From Oleispira sp963851095 (GTDB lineage: Bacteria > Pseudomonadota > Gammaproteobacteria > Pseudomonadales > Oceanobacteraceae): a stretch of 64,000 bases of DNA. The stretch is from assembly GCA_963851095.1 (NCBI GenBank), contig CAWKOX010000007.1, forward strand, positions 124,001 through 188,000. Direction: 5' to 3'. The notes beneath the pieces are model-generated. The model ran no database searches. It saw only the letters and a list, made by a program, of their open reading frames with translations, and had not been told where the DNA came from. A program made the translations under genes and the position numbers. The first letter of the stretch is position 1; each line of letters begins with the position of its first letter. Of this stretch, positions 36,697 to 46,108 are shown piece by piece.

Positions 36697-38772
36697 ATGA
36701 AACTGTATATCGCCGAAAAGCCCAGTCTTGGGCGAGCCATTGCCGATGGCTTAACCAGCATTTTAAATAAACCCCATCGCAAGCAGCAAGGTTATATCGA
36801 GCTGGCTAATGGCGATGTTGTAAGCTGGTGCATCGGTCATTTATTAGAGCAAGCAGAACCGGACGCATATAACGAAGCGTTTAAATCTTGGAAGCTCGAA
36901 CACCTTCCAATTGTGCCGCAAGAGTGGCAATTAAAAGCCAAGTCTCAGACTCGTGCGCAATTAACCGTATTGCGTAAACTGGTGAAACAGGCCGACCATA
37001 TTGTTCACGCCGGTGATCCCGATCGCGAAGGGCAGTTATTAGTTGATGAAGTATTAAGTCACCTAAAAATCAGTGCCCATAAAAGAAAGACGACCGAGCG
37101 TTGCTTAATTAGTGATTTGAACCCACCCGCGGTGAAGCGTGCTTTGCAAAACCTGCGCAGCAATCAAGAATTCGTGCCTCTGTCAGTTTCGGCCTTAGCC
37201 CGTTCGCGCGCTGATTGGCTATATGGCATGAACATGACACGGGCTTATACCTTACAAGGGCAGAAGGCGGGTTATAAAGGTGTACTGTCGGTTGGCCGTG
37301 TACAGACGCCGTTATTAGGCTTAGTGGTTAAGCGTGATGAAGACATTGAAAACTTTGTAAGCCGCGATTTTTATCAAGTCGAAGCACGTTTAAACAATGC
37401 GACGAATGAATCCTTTTTATTAAAGTGGCAGCCCAGCGAAGCCTGCAAGCCGTATCAAGATGAAGAAGGCCGAGTTTTACACAAGCCTTTGGCCGAAAAC
37501 GTCTGTCAGCGCATCACTGACCAGCCTGCTGAAATTACCAAGCTCGAACAAAAAGAAAAGCAACAGCCACCACCGCTGCCGTTTAATTTATCCACTTTAC
37601 AAATTGAAGCGGCGAAAGCTTTCTCGATGAGTGCCCAGCAAGTATTAGATACCTGTCAGAGTCTGTATGAGCGCCATCAGTTAATTACTTACCCAAGATC
37701 CGATAGTCGTCATTTACCTAATGAGCAGCATAATCTTGCGCCACAGGTAATTAACGCAATTGGTCAAAACTGCCAGCCGCTGACAGAATATGCCCAGCAG
37801 GCGCAACCGAGTTTAAAAAGCAAAGCCTTCAACGATAGCAAAGTAGAAGCGCACCATGCGATTGTGCCGAGCGAAAAATCCATATCGGTTGAACAGTTTT
37901 CTAAGTTGAATCAGTTTGAGCAAAAAGTTTATCGCCACATTGCGCGCCAATATTTGATGCAGTTTTTTCCAGCGTATCAATACGCCGAAACCAAAGTCGA
38001 AGCGACGATTGCGGGTGGCCAGTTTAAGACTCAAGCCAAGCAGCCACTGAAGCAAGGCTGGAAAACGCTGTATGGTGATAAGATAGAGAGTGATAAAAAG
38101 AGTAATGATAAGAAGGAAAGCAATAAAAACGGCTCGGGTGGTCAGCACGTTAACAAAACAAATACTGGGCAGTCTTTACCGCCCATCACCCTAGACCCAA
38201 ATGACAAACAATACGGAAAGTTTGCTTGGACGTGCGATAACGCCAATTTAGTAGAAAAACAAACCACACCGCCCGAATATTTTAACGATGGCACCTTGCT
38301 GGCGGCAATGACCGGCATTGCTCGTTATGTCAGCAGCGCTGAAATTCGCAAGACGTTAAAAGAAACCGACGGTCTTGGTACTGAAGCAACGCGAGCGGGA
38401 ATCATTGAGCTGCTTTTTAGGCGTAACTTTTTACAGCGCACGGGCAAGCAGATACGCAGTACGGATATTGGTAGGGGCTTAATCAACAGCTTACCTGAAT
38501 CGGCCATTACGCCTGATATGACGGCTTTGTGGGAACAGCAGCTGAACGCGATCAGCCAGCGCGAGCTTAACTACCAAGGATTTATGCAACCGCTGAATCA
38601 TCATTTGTTGGCGCTGATTGAACAGGCTAAGCAGTACATACCGACTGCGTTGCAGGGATTAAAGGGGCAAGGTGCTGGGTTCAAAAAAAAGGGCGCGAAG
38701 AAATCAAGTGGCGGAAAACCTAGCGCTCGTAAGCCGCCTGCTAGAAAGTACGCCAAAAAGATAAAAAGTTAA
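36697..38772 (+). CDS. topB: DNA topoisomerase III
   Basis: About 691 residues from ATG 36697 (MKLYIAEKPSLGRAIA), the usual TopB N-terminus; the frame opens earlier but without homology. The Toprim acidic motif HAGDPDREG is at 104-112, and the catalytic Tyr is Tyr332 in LITYPRSDSRHLP. A Lys/Asn-rich insert (about 465-490) and a basic tail (GKPSARKPPARKYAKKIKS) likely add DNA binding. It is a type IA enzyme that decatenates DNA and resolves recombination intermediates. The ribosome site is weak (TTAAGG touching the ATG), so translation may be low. Confidence 0.93.
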   Translation: MKLYIAEKPSLGRAIADGLTSILNKPHRKQQGYIELANGDVVSWCIGHLLEQAEPDAYNEAFKSWKLEHLPIVPQEWQLKAKSQTRAQLTVLRKLVKQADHIVHAGDPDREGQLLVDEVLSHLKISAHKRKTTERCLISDLNPPAVKRALQNLRSNQEFVPLSVSALARSRADWLYGMNMTRAYTLQGQKAGYKGVLSVGRVQTPLLGLVVKRDEDIENFVSRDFYQVEARLNNATNESFLLKWQPSEACKPYQDEEGRVLHKPLAENVCQRITDQPAEITKLEQKEKQQPPPLPFNLSTLQIEAAKAFSMSAQQVLDTCQSLYERHQLITYPRSDSRHLPNEQHNLAPQVINAIGQNCQPLTEYAQQAQPSLKSKAFNDSKVEAHHAIVPSEKSISVEQFSKLNQFEQKVYRHIARQYLMQFFPAYQYAETKVEATIAGGQFKTQAKQPLKQGWKTLYGDKIESDKKSNDKKESNKNGSGGQHVNKTNTGQSLPPITLDPNDKQYGKFAWTCDNANLVEKQTTPPEYFNDGTLLAAMTGIARYVSSAEIRKTLKETDGLGTEATRAGIIELLFRRNFLQRTGKQIRSTDIGRGLINSLPESAITPDMTALWEQQLNAISQRELNYQGFMQPLNHHLLALIEQAKQYIPTALQGLKGQGAGFKKKGAKKSSGGKPSARKPPARKYAKKIKS

Positions 38773-38774
38773 AA

Positions 38775-38822
38775 CTGCATGCTGTAAAGGCATTCAATTG
38801 CTTTTCTTTATGCAGTGCTTTT
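38775..38822 (+). terminator. Probable terminator after topB
   Basis: ACTGCAT and ATGCAGT close an imperfect stem with inner pairing TAAAGGCA / TGCTTTTCTTTA and are followed by GCTTTTTC. It lies between the convergent topB and AraC-type genes. Confidence 0.5.
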
Positions 38823-38835
38823 TCATTAATCGACA

Positions 38836-39840
38836 TTAACATTCAGAACGATACCTTGACGGTGAAATGCCTTGCCAGCGTCTAAAAGCACGGCTGAAAT
38901 TTCGATCATCCTCATAACCTAAAAAATAGCTAATTTCTTTAATCGTCATCTCGGTATTTTTAAGATAAGAAATGGCTAGCGTTTTTTTTACATCTTCCAA
39001 AATTTCACGGTAAGATACTCCTTCACTGACAAGCCTTCTGTGCAAAGTTCTTGAGGTCATATTAAACCATGATGCCATCACTGCTTGTGTCGGAAAATTT
39101 TCACTGTTTGCCAGAATTTTTTGTTTAACTTTGTTTTTATAGCTACCTTCTTGATTAATAATTTTTAATTCTTTCGCGCATAAAATTTCTGCCTCTTTAT
39201 AAGCGGACAAATTAGCAAGTGGAATTCGTTCTAGCATTAATTCTTTTGTAATACTGATACTGGCGCAGGGTGTATTAAATATGAGTTTGCAATCCGTCAA
39301 ACTATGATAAGCATTTGTTTGATTGTTAGCATAGGGAAAGCTAATCGTCAGGCTCTTTTTTATTTTAGGCGTTAATTGGTCGAGAGCCGACTTAATGGTA
39401 ACCAATATCGCTTCTAATACTAAATTTCGTATTTCATTGAGCGGGAATTTTTCATTCAATTCGATGATGAATTCTGAATCGTTATACCGAGTTGATATGT
39501 CAATAAGAGGAAAGCGTAATGATATATATTGCTCAAGTAATTTAGCGGCCGATGCTAAATCTTCACAGTTCATTAAAGCATAACCAAGTATACCGTGAGA
39601 CTGCAATGTTAATCGATGGCCAACCATCACGCCTATTGCAGTATTGTTCGATAGTTCAACGGCTTTAATAACTAGGTCATAAAGTGCCTCATAGCTAACC
39701 GTTGCATCAAGCATGCCCGCATCAATGACTTGATATGGACTCCCATCTAACCATTTCTTTTGATTGATACCAAAGTCTCTCATGCATTCGGCTACGGCGA
39801 GTAAGTATACTCCAGGAATTTTTGCGTTTGTGTTAATCAT
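38836..39840 (-). CDS. AraC-family regulator (Arabinose_bd-type N-terminus)
   Basis: 334 residues. The N-terminal 200 residues follow the OruR/ArgR-like pattern (GVMVGHRLTLQSHGILGYALMNCEDLASAAKLLEQY split near 70-105). The C-terminal domain has two helix-turn-helix units: TQAVMASWFNMTSRTLHRRL and MTIKEISYFLGYEDDRNFSR, ending GISPSRYR. It is divergent from the ferredoxin reductase and hydroxylase genes, and the shared intergenic region contains three direct repeats with a 21-base period, as expected for AraC-type activators. It probably switches on the hydroxylase operon in response to its substrate. Confidence 0.92.
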   Translation of the reverse strand: MINTNAKIPGVYLLAVAECMRDFGINQKKWLDGSPYQVIDAGMLDATVSYEALYDLVIKAVELSNNTAIGVMVGHRLTLQSHGILGYALMNCEDLASAAKLLEQYISLRFPLIDISTRYNDSEFIIELNEKFPLNEIRNLVLEAILVTIKSALDQLTPKIKKSLTISFPYANNQTNAYHSLTDCKLIFNTPCASISITKELMLERIPLANLSAYKEAEILCAKELKIINQEGSYKNKVKQKILANSENFPTQAVMASWFNMTSRTLHRRLVSEGVSYREILEDVKKTLAISYLKNTEMTIKEISYFLGYEDDRNFSRAFRRWQGISPSRYRSEC

Positions 39841-39914
39841 CGACGGGCCTGCTTCAGAATTATCATAGGGAGCGCTTTTGTTATTTTGATTATTAGCATC
39901 GTTTAGAAAATAGG

Positions 39915-39973
39915 GCTTGTCAATATATGACTCCTGCTTGTCAAAATATGACCCTGACTTGTCAGAATATGCC
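39915..39973 (+). promoter_or_regulatory. Three 21-bp-spaced direct repeats, AraC-type operator
   Basis: CTTGTCA-N-ATATGAC-like units begin at 39916, 39937 and 39958, exactly 21 bases apart: CTTGTCAATATATGAC, CTTGTCAAAATATGAC and CTTGTCAGAATATGCC. A weaker TCAATATG follows at 39979. Two-turn spacing on one face of the helix is the hallmark of AraC/XylS half-site pairs. The hydroxylase-operon start codon is 60 bases further. Confidence 0.8.
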
Positions 39974-40032
39974 GCCTATCAATATGTGCATTGGCTTTAA
40001 ACTAGATGTACATAATAAAAAGGAATCCCCTA

Positions 40033-41064
40033 ATGCGGTCATTAATCAAGTCTTTGTTTTCTAGCGCTAATCCAGAAGGGATGCGGGTGAATCAACGCGT
40101 TATTTCTTTAGAAAAAAAAGAAACGGTGCTAAGTGCATCTTTGCGTAACGGAATAAACTTTCCCTATAGCTGTAAAGTGGGTGGTTGTGCTGAATGCAAG
40201 TGCAAACTAATTAAGGGGAAGGTAAAAGAGTTTACTGATGCGAGCTATCTACTAACTGCAGAAGAAGTTCAATCTGGTTATATACTTGCCTGCCAGAGCG
40301 TGCCAAAAACGGATGATGTTGAAGTTGAGGTCGACCTGAGTCGAGCTAAGAAACGCATAAATCGAGGAAGAATAATTAGCAAAAAATCATTAACTCATGA
40401 CATTACCTCGATAGAAATTGAACTAGATGAAGTGCCGATCTTTAAAGCTGGGCAATATGCCAAGTTAAGTCTTGATTGTTTACCTGATGTAACAAGAGCC
40501 TATTCTTTTGCATCAAAACCTACTGCTGAAAATACACGTGTTAAATTTATTATACGTCATGTGCCTAATGGTGAGTTCTCTGGCTTTATTCAAAAAGAGG
40601 ACTTAGTCAACAAAAGTATTGAATTGGAAGGGCCGTTTGGTGATTTCTTTTTACGAGACTCTGACAATCATATGTTGTTGATTGCTGGTGGTAGTGGGTT
40701 AGCCCCGATACTGTCAATTTTAGAGCAAGCTAAAGAACAAAATTGCCAGCGCGCAGTAACAGTAATGTTAGGTGCTAGAACTCAAGCTGATATTTATGGA
40801 TTAGAAGAGATTTTAAAAATTGCTGAAAACTGGCCTGCGTCATTTGAATTTGAGCAAGTCTTATCAGAGGAACCTGAAGGCTCTTCATGGCAAGGGTTAA
40901 AAGGATACTTAGGAGAGCATTTAAGAACCTTTGCAACGTACAACTCTCAAGTTTATTTATGTGGCCCACCATTAATGATTGATGATTGTATAAATACATT
41001 ATCGTCTATGGGGATTCCCTCCTCTGAAATGTTCGCTGATCGTTTTATCGTTAACTCTAAATAG
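40033..41064 (+). CDS. Ferredoxin-NAD(P)H reductase of a hydroxylase (XylA-like)
   Basis: About 343 residues from ATG 40033, chosen for the AAGGA site upstream; an ATG at 40006 has none. The N-terminal 2Fe-2S domain has Cys47, Cys52, Cys55 and Cys87 (CKVGGCAEC, LACQS). An FAD domain (about 115-205, TRAYSFASKP) and NAD domain (about 210-340, LLIAGGSGLAPILS, VYLCGPPLM) follow. This is the layout of electron-transfer components of xylene, cymene and related membrane monooxygenases. The hydroxylase gene starts 14 bases downstream, so this protein should feed it electrons. Confidence 0.92.
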   Translation: MRSLIKSLFSSANPEGMRVNQRVISLEKKETVLSASLRNGINFPYSCKVGGCAECKCKLIKGKVKEFTDASYLLTAEEVQSGYILACQSVPKTDDVEVEVDLSRAKKRINRGRIISKKSLTHDITSIEIELDEVPIFKAGQYAKLSLDCLPDVTRAYSFASKPTAENTRVKFIIRHVPNGEFSGFIQKEDLVNKSIELEGPFGDFFLRDSDNHMLLIAGGSGLAPILSILEQAKEQNCQRAVTVMLGARTQADIYGLEEILKIAENWPASFEFEQVLSEEPEGSSWQGLKGYLGEHLRTFATYNSQVYLCGPPLMIDDCINTLSSMGIPSSEMFADRFIVNSK

Positions 41065-41077
41065 TAAGGATTTTTTT

Positions 41078-42259
41078 ATGTTATTTCATTATTCAAAATA
41101 TTTTTTATTTCACGTTATTGGCATTCTAGCCCTGGTCGCCATTTTGGCAGGTGGTGCTTATGTTTCTTTTGGTCTGCTCGTTATTTTAGCCGCTTATATT
41201 CTAGGAGACGCATTGGCGGGGGACGATATTGCGACCCCAGATTTTAAGAAACCAGAGATTCTCACTTTCCAGTTATGGCTAGCGCTGCCGCTATTATCGT
41301 TAGTCGTATTTGTATCAATTTGGAGTGTGAGTACTACTGATATAATGGGGTTTGGAGAGAACCTGTCCAGCCTTACTGGGTATGATTTACTTGCTCAGCG
41401 CGAATCATCTACGATTATTCACAGCATCTCTACTTTTATTATCGTGGGCTTAATGATTGGAATGATGGGAACTATTACTGCGCATGAATTAACACACCGC
41501 ACTTGGGATCCTATTTCGATGTTTATTGGTCGCTGGTTATTAGCGTTCAGCTTTGACACGATATTTTCAATCGAACATGTCTATGGACATCACCGTTATG
41601 TATCGACGATTAATGATCCCGCGACAGCTCCGCGAGGACGCAATGTATACTTCCATATTTTAGCATCTACCGTCAAAGGTAATATCAGTGCTTGGCATTT
41701 AGAAAAGGAACGCTTAGCAAAGTTTGGAAAAGGGCCTTTTTCTTTTTCTAATGGTGTTATTCGTGGTCATTTGATGAGTGTTGTATTAGTCATTCTTGCC
41801 TATTTTATTGGTGGCTTAGTCGGTGCTTTATTTTTTACGGCTTGTGCACTGTTTGGAAAAGCTCTATTAGAGATCGTTAATTATATGGAGCACTATGGCA
41901 TGGTACGCAACCCTAAAGTTCCTGTTCAACCGAGACACTCATGGAATACTAATAAGCGCATTAGTTCGTGGGCTATGTTTAATCTTACTCGTCACTCTCA
42001 TCATCATGCGGATGGTAATGTACCTTATCAGGACTTGCGACCTTATGAAGATGCTCCAATGATGATAAATGGTTATTTGACGACAATTCTTGTGACACTT
42101 ATTCCTCCATTATGGCATTATTTAATGGTGCCTAAGGTGCTTGCTTGGGATGAAAAATACGCCTCAAAAGAAGAATTGATCTTAGCAAAACAAGCGAATC
42201 TAAATTCGGGAATACCTGCTTTTATCGAAGCAGCCAAAAGGTCAACCTATAACTCATGA
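41078..42259 (+). CDS. Membrane diiron hydroxylase, AlkB/XylM family
   Basis: 393 residues with about six membrane helices and all His motifs of the family: HELTHR at 136-141, EHVYGHH at 166-172, NYMEHYG at 268-274 and LTRHSHHH at 303-310. Such enzymes hydroxylate terminal methyl groups of alkanes or alkyl-aromatics in the inner membrane. Classical AlkB uses rubredoxin; here a 2Fe-2S flavin reductase is the partner, which is more like XylM or p-cymene monooxygenase. The substrate (alkane, terpene or alkyl-benzene) cannot be read from the sequence. Confidence 0.92.
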   Translation: MLFHYSKYFLFHVIGILALVAILAGGAYVSFGLLVILAAYILGDALAGDDIATPDFKKPEILTFQLWLALPLLSLVVFVSIWSVSTTDIMGFGENLSSLTGYDLLAQRESSTIIHSISTFIIVGLMIGMMGTITAHELTHRTWDPISMFIGRWLLAFSFDTIFSIEHVYGHHRYVSTINDPATAPRGRNVYFHILASTVKGNISAWHLEKERLAKFGKGPFSFSNGVIRGHLMSVVLVILAYFIGGLVGALFFTACALFGKALLEIVNYMEHYGMVRNPKVPVQPRHSWNTNKRISSWAMFNLTRHSHHHADGNVPYQDLRPYEDAPMMINGYLTTILVTLIPPLWHYLMVPKVLAWDEKYASKEELILAKQANLNSGIPAFIEAAKRSTYNS

Positions 42260-42308
42260 AATATTGGCCTGAATTCAGATAGTTGTTTATTAAGCCGTTA
42301 AAGTAGTG

Positions 42309-42341
42309 ATTTCACCGACAGTTAATAGCTGTTGGTGAAAT
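42309..42341. terminator. Bidirectional hairpin between convergent genes
   Basis: ATTTCACCGACAG (42309-42321) pairs with CTGTTGGTGAAAT (42329-42341), 13 bp with one G-U, 7-base loop. It lies between the hydroxylase gene and the convergent DMT transporter gene. U tracts are weak. Confidence 0.6.
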
Positions 42342-42399
42342 ACTAACAAATACATGTCAATTGAATGTTATATTTGAATCCTTAAGCATTATCAGCGTT

Positions 42400-43368
42400 T
42401 TAACTTTTGGCACGAAGAGAAGTAAATACAGCCAGTGCAATTAACCCCGCAAATATTAGATGTTCAATTTCTAATACTTCGGTCAAAAACACCACTGCAA
42501 AAAATAGAGTAAAAAATGGCTGTAATAATTGAATCTGACTAATACGTCCAACACCTGCTTCCGTCATTGCTTGATACCAAAAACGAAACCCCCACCATTG
42601 GCTAATAACGGCTAAATACACCAAAGCCAATATGGGCAGCCAAAACCTGTATTGTGCTTCAGGGCTATTCATTGCTTGAGTAAATCCAATAATAAAAACT
42701 TCATCGCCCGCATAATACCCAAAGGAAATTGCTGAAAAGGGTAGGTACAAAACTAATATCCAGCAGATAGTTTGCCAGCCGCCAATACTCTTAGCCGCTT
42801 TTGCACCAGCACTATAACCCAACCCGCCAAACGCGAGCACTGCGACTAATATCCCCAGCGTTTCTAGATCCCAGCCAGAATACTGACTGCCATTGATAAA
42901 GTAGACGGCTAATAAACCAGCCCCGACTCCTGAAGACAGCCAAAATCTTAGGGAGTATCGTTCACCCATAATTAAAGCCGCACATAGGCTGGTCATAAGG
43001 GGTAACCCGGCGAGAGCGATTCCCATATTGGCTGCGGATAAGTTGATTAGGCTATAGCTCAGTAAATACGGAAAACCAATCACAATGCCAGCTCCTGCAA
43101 GTACTAGCCAGGCGAGGGTCTTTTTATGGGGTAGTGGCCAACCGTTAATATTGATCACGATGAGTGCCAGTAGCCCAGCGAAAGTCGCACGACTGGCTGC
43201 AATTAATTCAGGGCTAAATAATGGCAGTGCCAATTTAGTCATAGGTACGGTTAGGGCGAATAGTGCAACCGCAAAAACCCCTTTCATTACACCAGCAGAT
43301 GTCGATATGGGCGTGAAACCTGACGAGGTCGAAATTGAGGTCTGTATAGGTGGGTTCAAATTAGTCAT
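42400..43368 (-). CDS. EamA/DMT-family transporter
   Basis: 322 residues with about ten hydrophobic helices arranged as two EamA repeats (first from about 28, GVFAVALFALTVPMTKLAL; second from about 170). Members export amino acids or other metabolites through the inner membrane. It is divergent from the MocR-type regulator, with an array of matching repeats between them, so it is the likely target. Regulator type (PLP-binding) hints at an amino-acid or vitamin B6-related substrate. Confidence 0.88.
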   Translation of the reverse strand: MTNLNPPIQTSISTSSGFTPISTSAGVMKGVFAVALFALTVPMTKLALPLFSPELIAASRATFAGLLALIVININGWPLPHKKTLAWLVLAGAGIVIGFPYLLSYSLINLSAANMGIALAGLPLMTSLCAALIMGERYSLRFWLSSGVGAGLLAVYFINGSQYSGWDLETLGILVAVLAFGGLGYSAGAKAAKSIGGWQTICWILVLYLPFSAISFGYYAGDEVFIIGFTQAMNSPEAQYRFWLPILALVYLAVISQWWGFRFWYQAMTEAGVGRISQIQLLQPFFTLFFAVVFLTEVLEIEHLIFAGLIALAVFTSLRAKS

Positions 43369-43457
43369 TTTCTTACTCTCTTTAAAATATTTTCTTGGAA
43401 CTCAAATAGTGTGAATCAAATTAAGGAGGGTGCAGAGAAGCAACGTTTTTAATAATT

Positions 43458-43530
43458 AGCAGTACAGTGACAATTAAATATCTACTGTACTGCTTTAAAT
43501 GGAAATAACTGTGCTGTAATGCAGTACAGT
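43458..43530. promoter_or_regulatory. Operator array between DMT transporter and MocR-type gene
   Basis: AGCAGTACAGT (43458-43468) and ACTGTACTGCT (43484-43494) are perfect 11-base inverted copies. A second pair, ACTGTGCTG (43509-43517) and GCAGTACAGT (43521-43530), lies closer to the regulator start. Four related half-sites in 73 bases strongly suggest a dimeric regulator, most likely the MocR protein itself. Confidence 0.75.
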
Positions 43531-43577
43531 TAGGCTGTTAGTATGCCGTTATGGGCAAATTTAAAGGAATTGAGAAG

Positions 43578-45059
43578 ATGAGCAGTCATTCTACGCTCTA
43601 TCGCCAAGTGGCATCGGATGTAGCAAAAGATATTGAGCAAGGGGTTTACCTAGCCAATCAAAAAATTCCGAGCGTGCGTAAACTCAGTAAACAACTGCAG
43701 GTCAGTATTTCTACCGTTAACCAAGCTTATGCGCTACTAGAAGATCAAGGGTTGATTCGTGCTAAGCCGCAGGCAGGTTATTTTGTTCGCCAAGGGGCAA
43801 ATGACGAGCCTGTGCCGCCGCCTTTGTCACAAGGGGCTGAGCCAAAGGCAGTAACCAAGATAGATTTAATTAATCACATCCTGGCGTACGCGAATGAAAG
43901 AAGCAGTGAAAATCTGGGCTGTGTGAACCTGGGTTGTGCGATTCCTGATTATTCTTTCTTACCTTATCGCTCATTGCAAACGCACATGCAGAAAGTGACA
44001 CGCTTTGAAATGGAGGAAGTGTTTAATTATCAATTTTCTCCTGGGCTAGAAAGTTTACGTTCACAAATTGCCTTGCGCATGCGTGATGTTGGCTTGCGCT
44101 GCCACGCCGATGACATTGTGATTACTCAGGGCTGTTCTGAGGCTTTGCACTTGTGCTTAAGCAGCGCCACTCAGCGTGGGGATATCATCGCCGTGGAGTC
44201 ACCTTGTTATTATGGTTTTTTACAAATGGCGAAGTTGCGCGGATTAAAAGTCATTGAGATCCCTACCGATCCGGCTCATGGCATTAGTATCGAGGCGTTG
44301 AAACTGGCATTAGAGCAATGGTCGATCAGTGCGGTCATGCTAACCAGTCGCTACAGCAATCCAACGGGCGGTAGTATTAATACCGAAAAACAAAAGAAAT
44401 TAGTTGAACTTGCCCGTCAATTTGATTGCCAAATAATTGAAGATGATATTTATGGCGAAATCCCCATCGACAGTTCGGTATTATCTAAAGGTGGTGAGGG
44501 CGGCGAAAAACAAGCGATTAATACTGTCATAAAAACTCACGATACCGATGATCGTGTGATGTATTGCTCTTCGTACTCAAAAACGATTGGTGCGGGATTG
44601 CGCATTGGCTGGTGCATTCCCGGAAAAAATAAAAAGGCCGTTATACAAGCGCAAAGATTCAGCACCATGGCCGCGAGTAGTTTGCCGCAATTAACCATGG
44701 CGTCGTATTTGCAAAATGGCCATTATGACAAGCACCTGCGCAGTTTACGATTGATGATTAGTGAAAACATAAAATTATTTTCTCAAACCGTGCAATATTG
44801 TTTCCCAAAAGGAACAAGACTATCGGTGCCATCTGGAGGGTTTATTTTATGGATTTGTTTGCCGGATAATGTCAGCTCTATTGATTTACTGCATCTGGCG
44901 CAAGCGGAATCGATTTGTATTATTCCTGGTGATATTTTTTCGAACAGTGATCAGTTTAGAAATTACATTCGTTTAAATTGCGCCATACCTTGGAATGATC
45001 ATGTGCGTGCGGCGTTGATTCGATTAGGGGAAATGACAGAACAACTGATGCTTAGCTAA
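43578..45059 (+). CDS. MocR/PdxR-type regulator (GntR helix-turn-helix plus aminotransferase domain)
   Basis: About 493 residues from ATG 43578, favoured by AAGGA upstream; the ATG at 43551 lacks a site. The winged helix (about 1-75: LYRQVASDVAKDIEQGVYLA, SVRKLSKQLQVSISTVNQAY) is joined to a class I aminotransferase-like domain. The latter includes TSRYSNPTGG, IEDDIYGEI and the PLP-lysine context YCSSYSKTIGAGLRIGW. It senses a PLP or amine-type ligand and likely controls the divergent exporter gene. Confidence 0.92.
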   Translation: MSSHSTLYRQVASDVAKDIEQGVYLANQKIPSVRKLSKQLQVSISTVNQAYALLEDQGLIRAKPQAGYFVRQGANDEPVPPPLSQGAEPKAVTKIDLINHILAYANERSSENLGCVNLGCAIPDYSFLPYRSLQTHMQKVTRFEMEEVFNYQFSPGLESLRSQIALRMRDVGLRCHADDIVITQGCSEALHLCLSSATQRGDIIAVESPCYYGFLQMAKLRGLKVIEIPTDPAHGISIEALKLALEQWSISAVMLTSRYSNPTGGSINTEKQKKLVELARQFDCQIIEDDIYGEIPIDSSVLSKGGEGGEKQAINTVIKTHDTDDRVMYCSSYSKTIGAGLRIGWCIPGKNKKAVIQAQRFSTMAASSLPQLTMASYLQNGHYDKHLRSLRLMISENIKLFSQTVQYCFPKGTRLSVPSGGFILWICLPDNVSSIDLLHLAQAESICIIPGDIFSNSDQFRNYIRLNCAIPWNDHVRAALIRLGEMTEQLMLS

Positions 45060-45112
45060 TTCTCTTTTTCAAAGAATGAGTAGAAAGGCATCAGTCGTTC
45101 TCGATGGATGTT

Positions 45113-46015
45113 TTAAAGCGCAATCAAACTCGCGCAAATGCTTGGCTTAGGATTCGAGCCAGAAAACAAATCAAAGCGTTGGTTCTTGCTGGTATCTTCA
45201 GCATCGGCAGCTTGCTTCAAGCTCGCATCACTTTCTAAATACAGTGGCCCTTTAAAAATCACATCCACTTGGCATTTACCTGCTGAAATGTGCGTTTTAT
45301 TAACCAATTCAGACTGATTAACCGCTTGCGCCAAAATACCAAAGCCGTGGGCGATATCGCGCTTAAAGCCAAACAACTTAGCCAAATATTTAGAAGTATG
45401 AATAGGGTTGTAGTCACCACTAATACTGGCGTATTTTTTACCGCGATTCTTTGGTACAGACCAAGAGGCAATATCCGACATTTTATCTAGGCTTGCCAAT
45501 TCAAAACTGGTTTCGGTGGATGGGTTTTCTTTACCACCGAATTTACCGGCCATGAAATAAATACTTAATTCTTCCCAGACGACTTCATCAGCAATTTTAA
45601 CCTGAGTCGTAAAATCAAACTCAACCCCTTTTGCGGTTAAACGAAAGCCGCCCATTTGTGCATGAATATCCATCTTATCGCCAATGGCGATGGCTTTGTG
45701 CTGGGTAATGGTATTTTTAAGATGAACTGCGCCCAATAAACCAATCGGGAAAACCTTATGCGTTAGCATGTGCATATGCATGCCGCCCGCCATCACGTGT
45801 GGATAAAGCACAGGCAAGGTGTCGGTCATTTTGATGTCTAGAGTTTCGCAATACTCTTTTAATGCACCCTGATCGGCTTGAGCACCAAACCAGCTGGCAT
45901 TGATTTCTGGCATGCCGATTTTGGCATTAAAACCTTTGCGGCGTAGGAATAAAGCCTTAACCATCGCGCTAGCGATACCTGGGGCTTGGTGAAATTCAAG
46001 GTTGATGGCAGTCAT
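45113..46015 (-). CDS. MaoC-like hydratase (hot-dog fold)
   Basis: 300 residues. The C-terminal half contains the hydratase 2 motif: YASISGDYNPIHTSKYLAKLFGF then DIAHGFGILAQAV, with Asp and His of the catalytic pair. The N-terminal half looks like a second, inactive hot-dog domain. Such proteins hydrate enoyl-CoA or acyl-carrier substrates in fatty acid or polyhydroxyalkanoate metabolism. It stands alone, so the pathway is not given by context. Confidence 0.85.
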   Translation of the reverse strand: MTAINLEFHQAPGIASAMVKALFLRRKGFNAKIGMPEINASWFGAQADQGALKEYCETLDIKMTDTLPVLYPHVMAGGMHMHMLTHKVFPIGLLGAVHLKNTITQHKAIAIGDKMDIHAQMGGFRLTAKGVEFDFTTQVKIADEVVWEELSIYFMAGKFGGKENPSTETSFELASLDKMSDIASWSVPKNRGKKYASISGDYNPIHTSKYLAKLFGFKRDIAHGFGILAQAVNQSELVNKTHISAGKCQVDVIFKGPLYLESDASLKQAADAEDTSKNQRFDLFSGSNPKPSICASLIAL

Positions 46016-46108
46016 GTCTAAATCCTTTCTGATAATTGCTGTGAGTTTATCAGAAAGTATTGAATGACCCTACATTAAGCGCCCCTTGCATTAAGCGACA
46101 TGAGGTGG

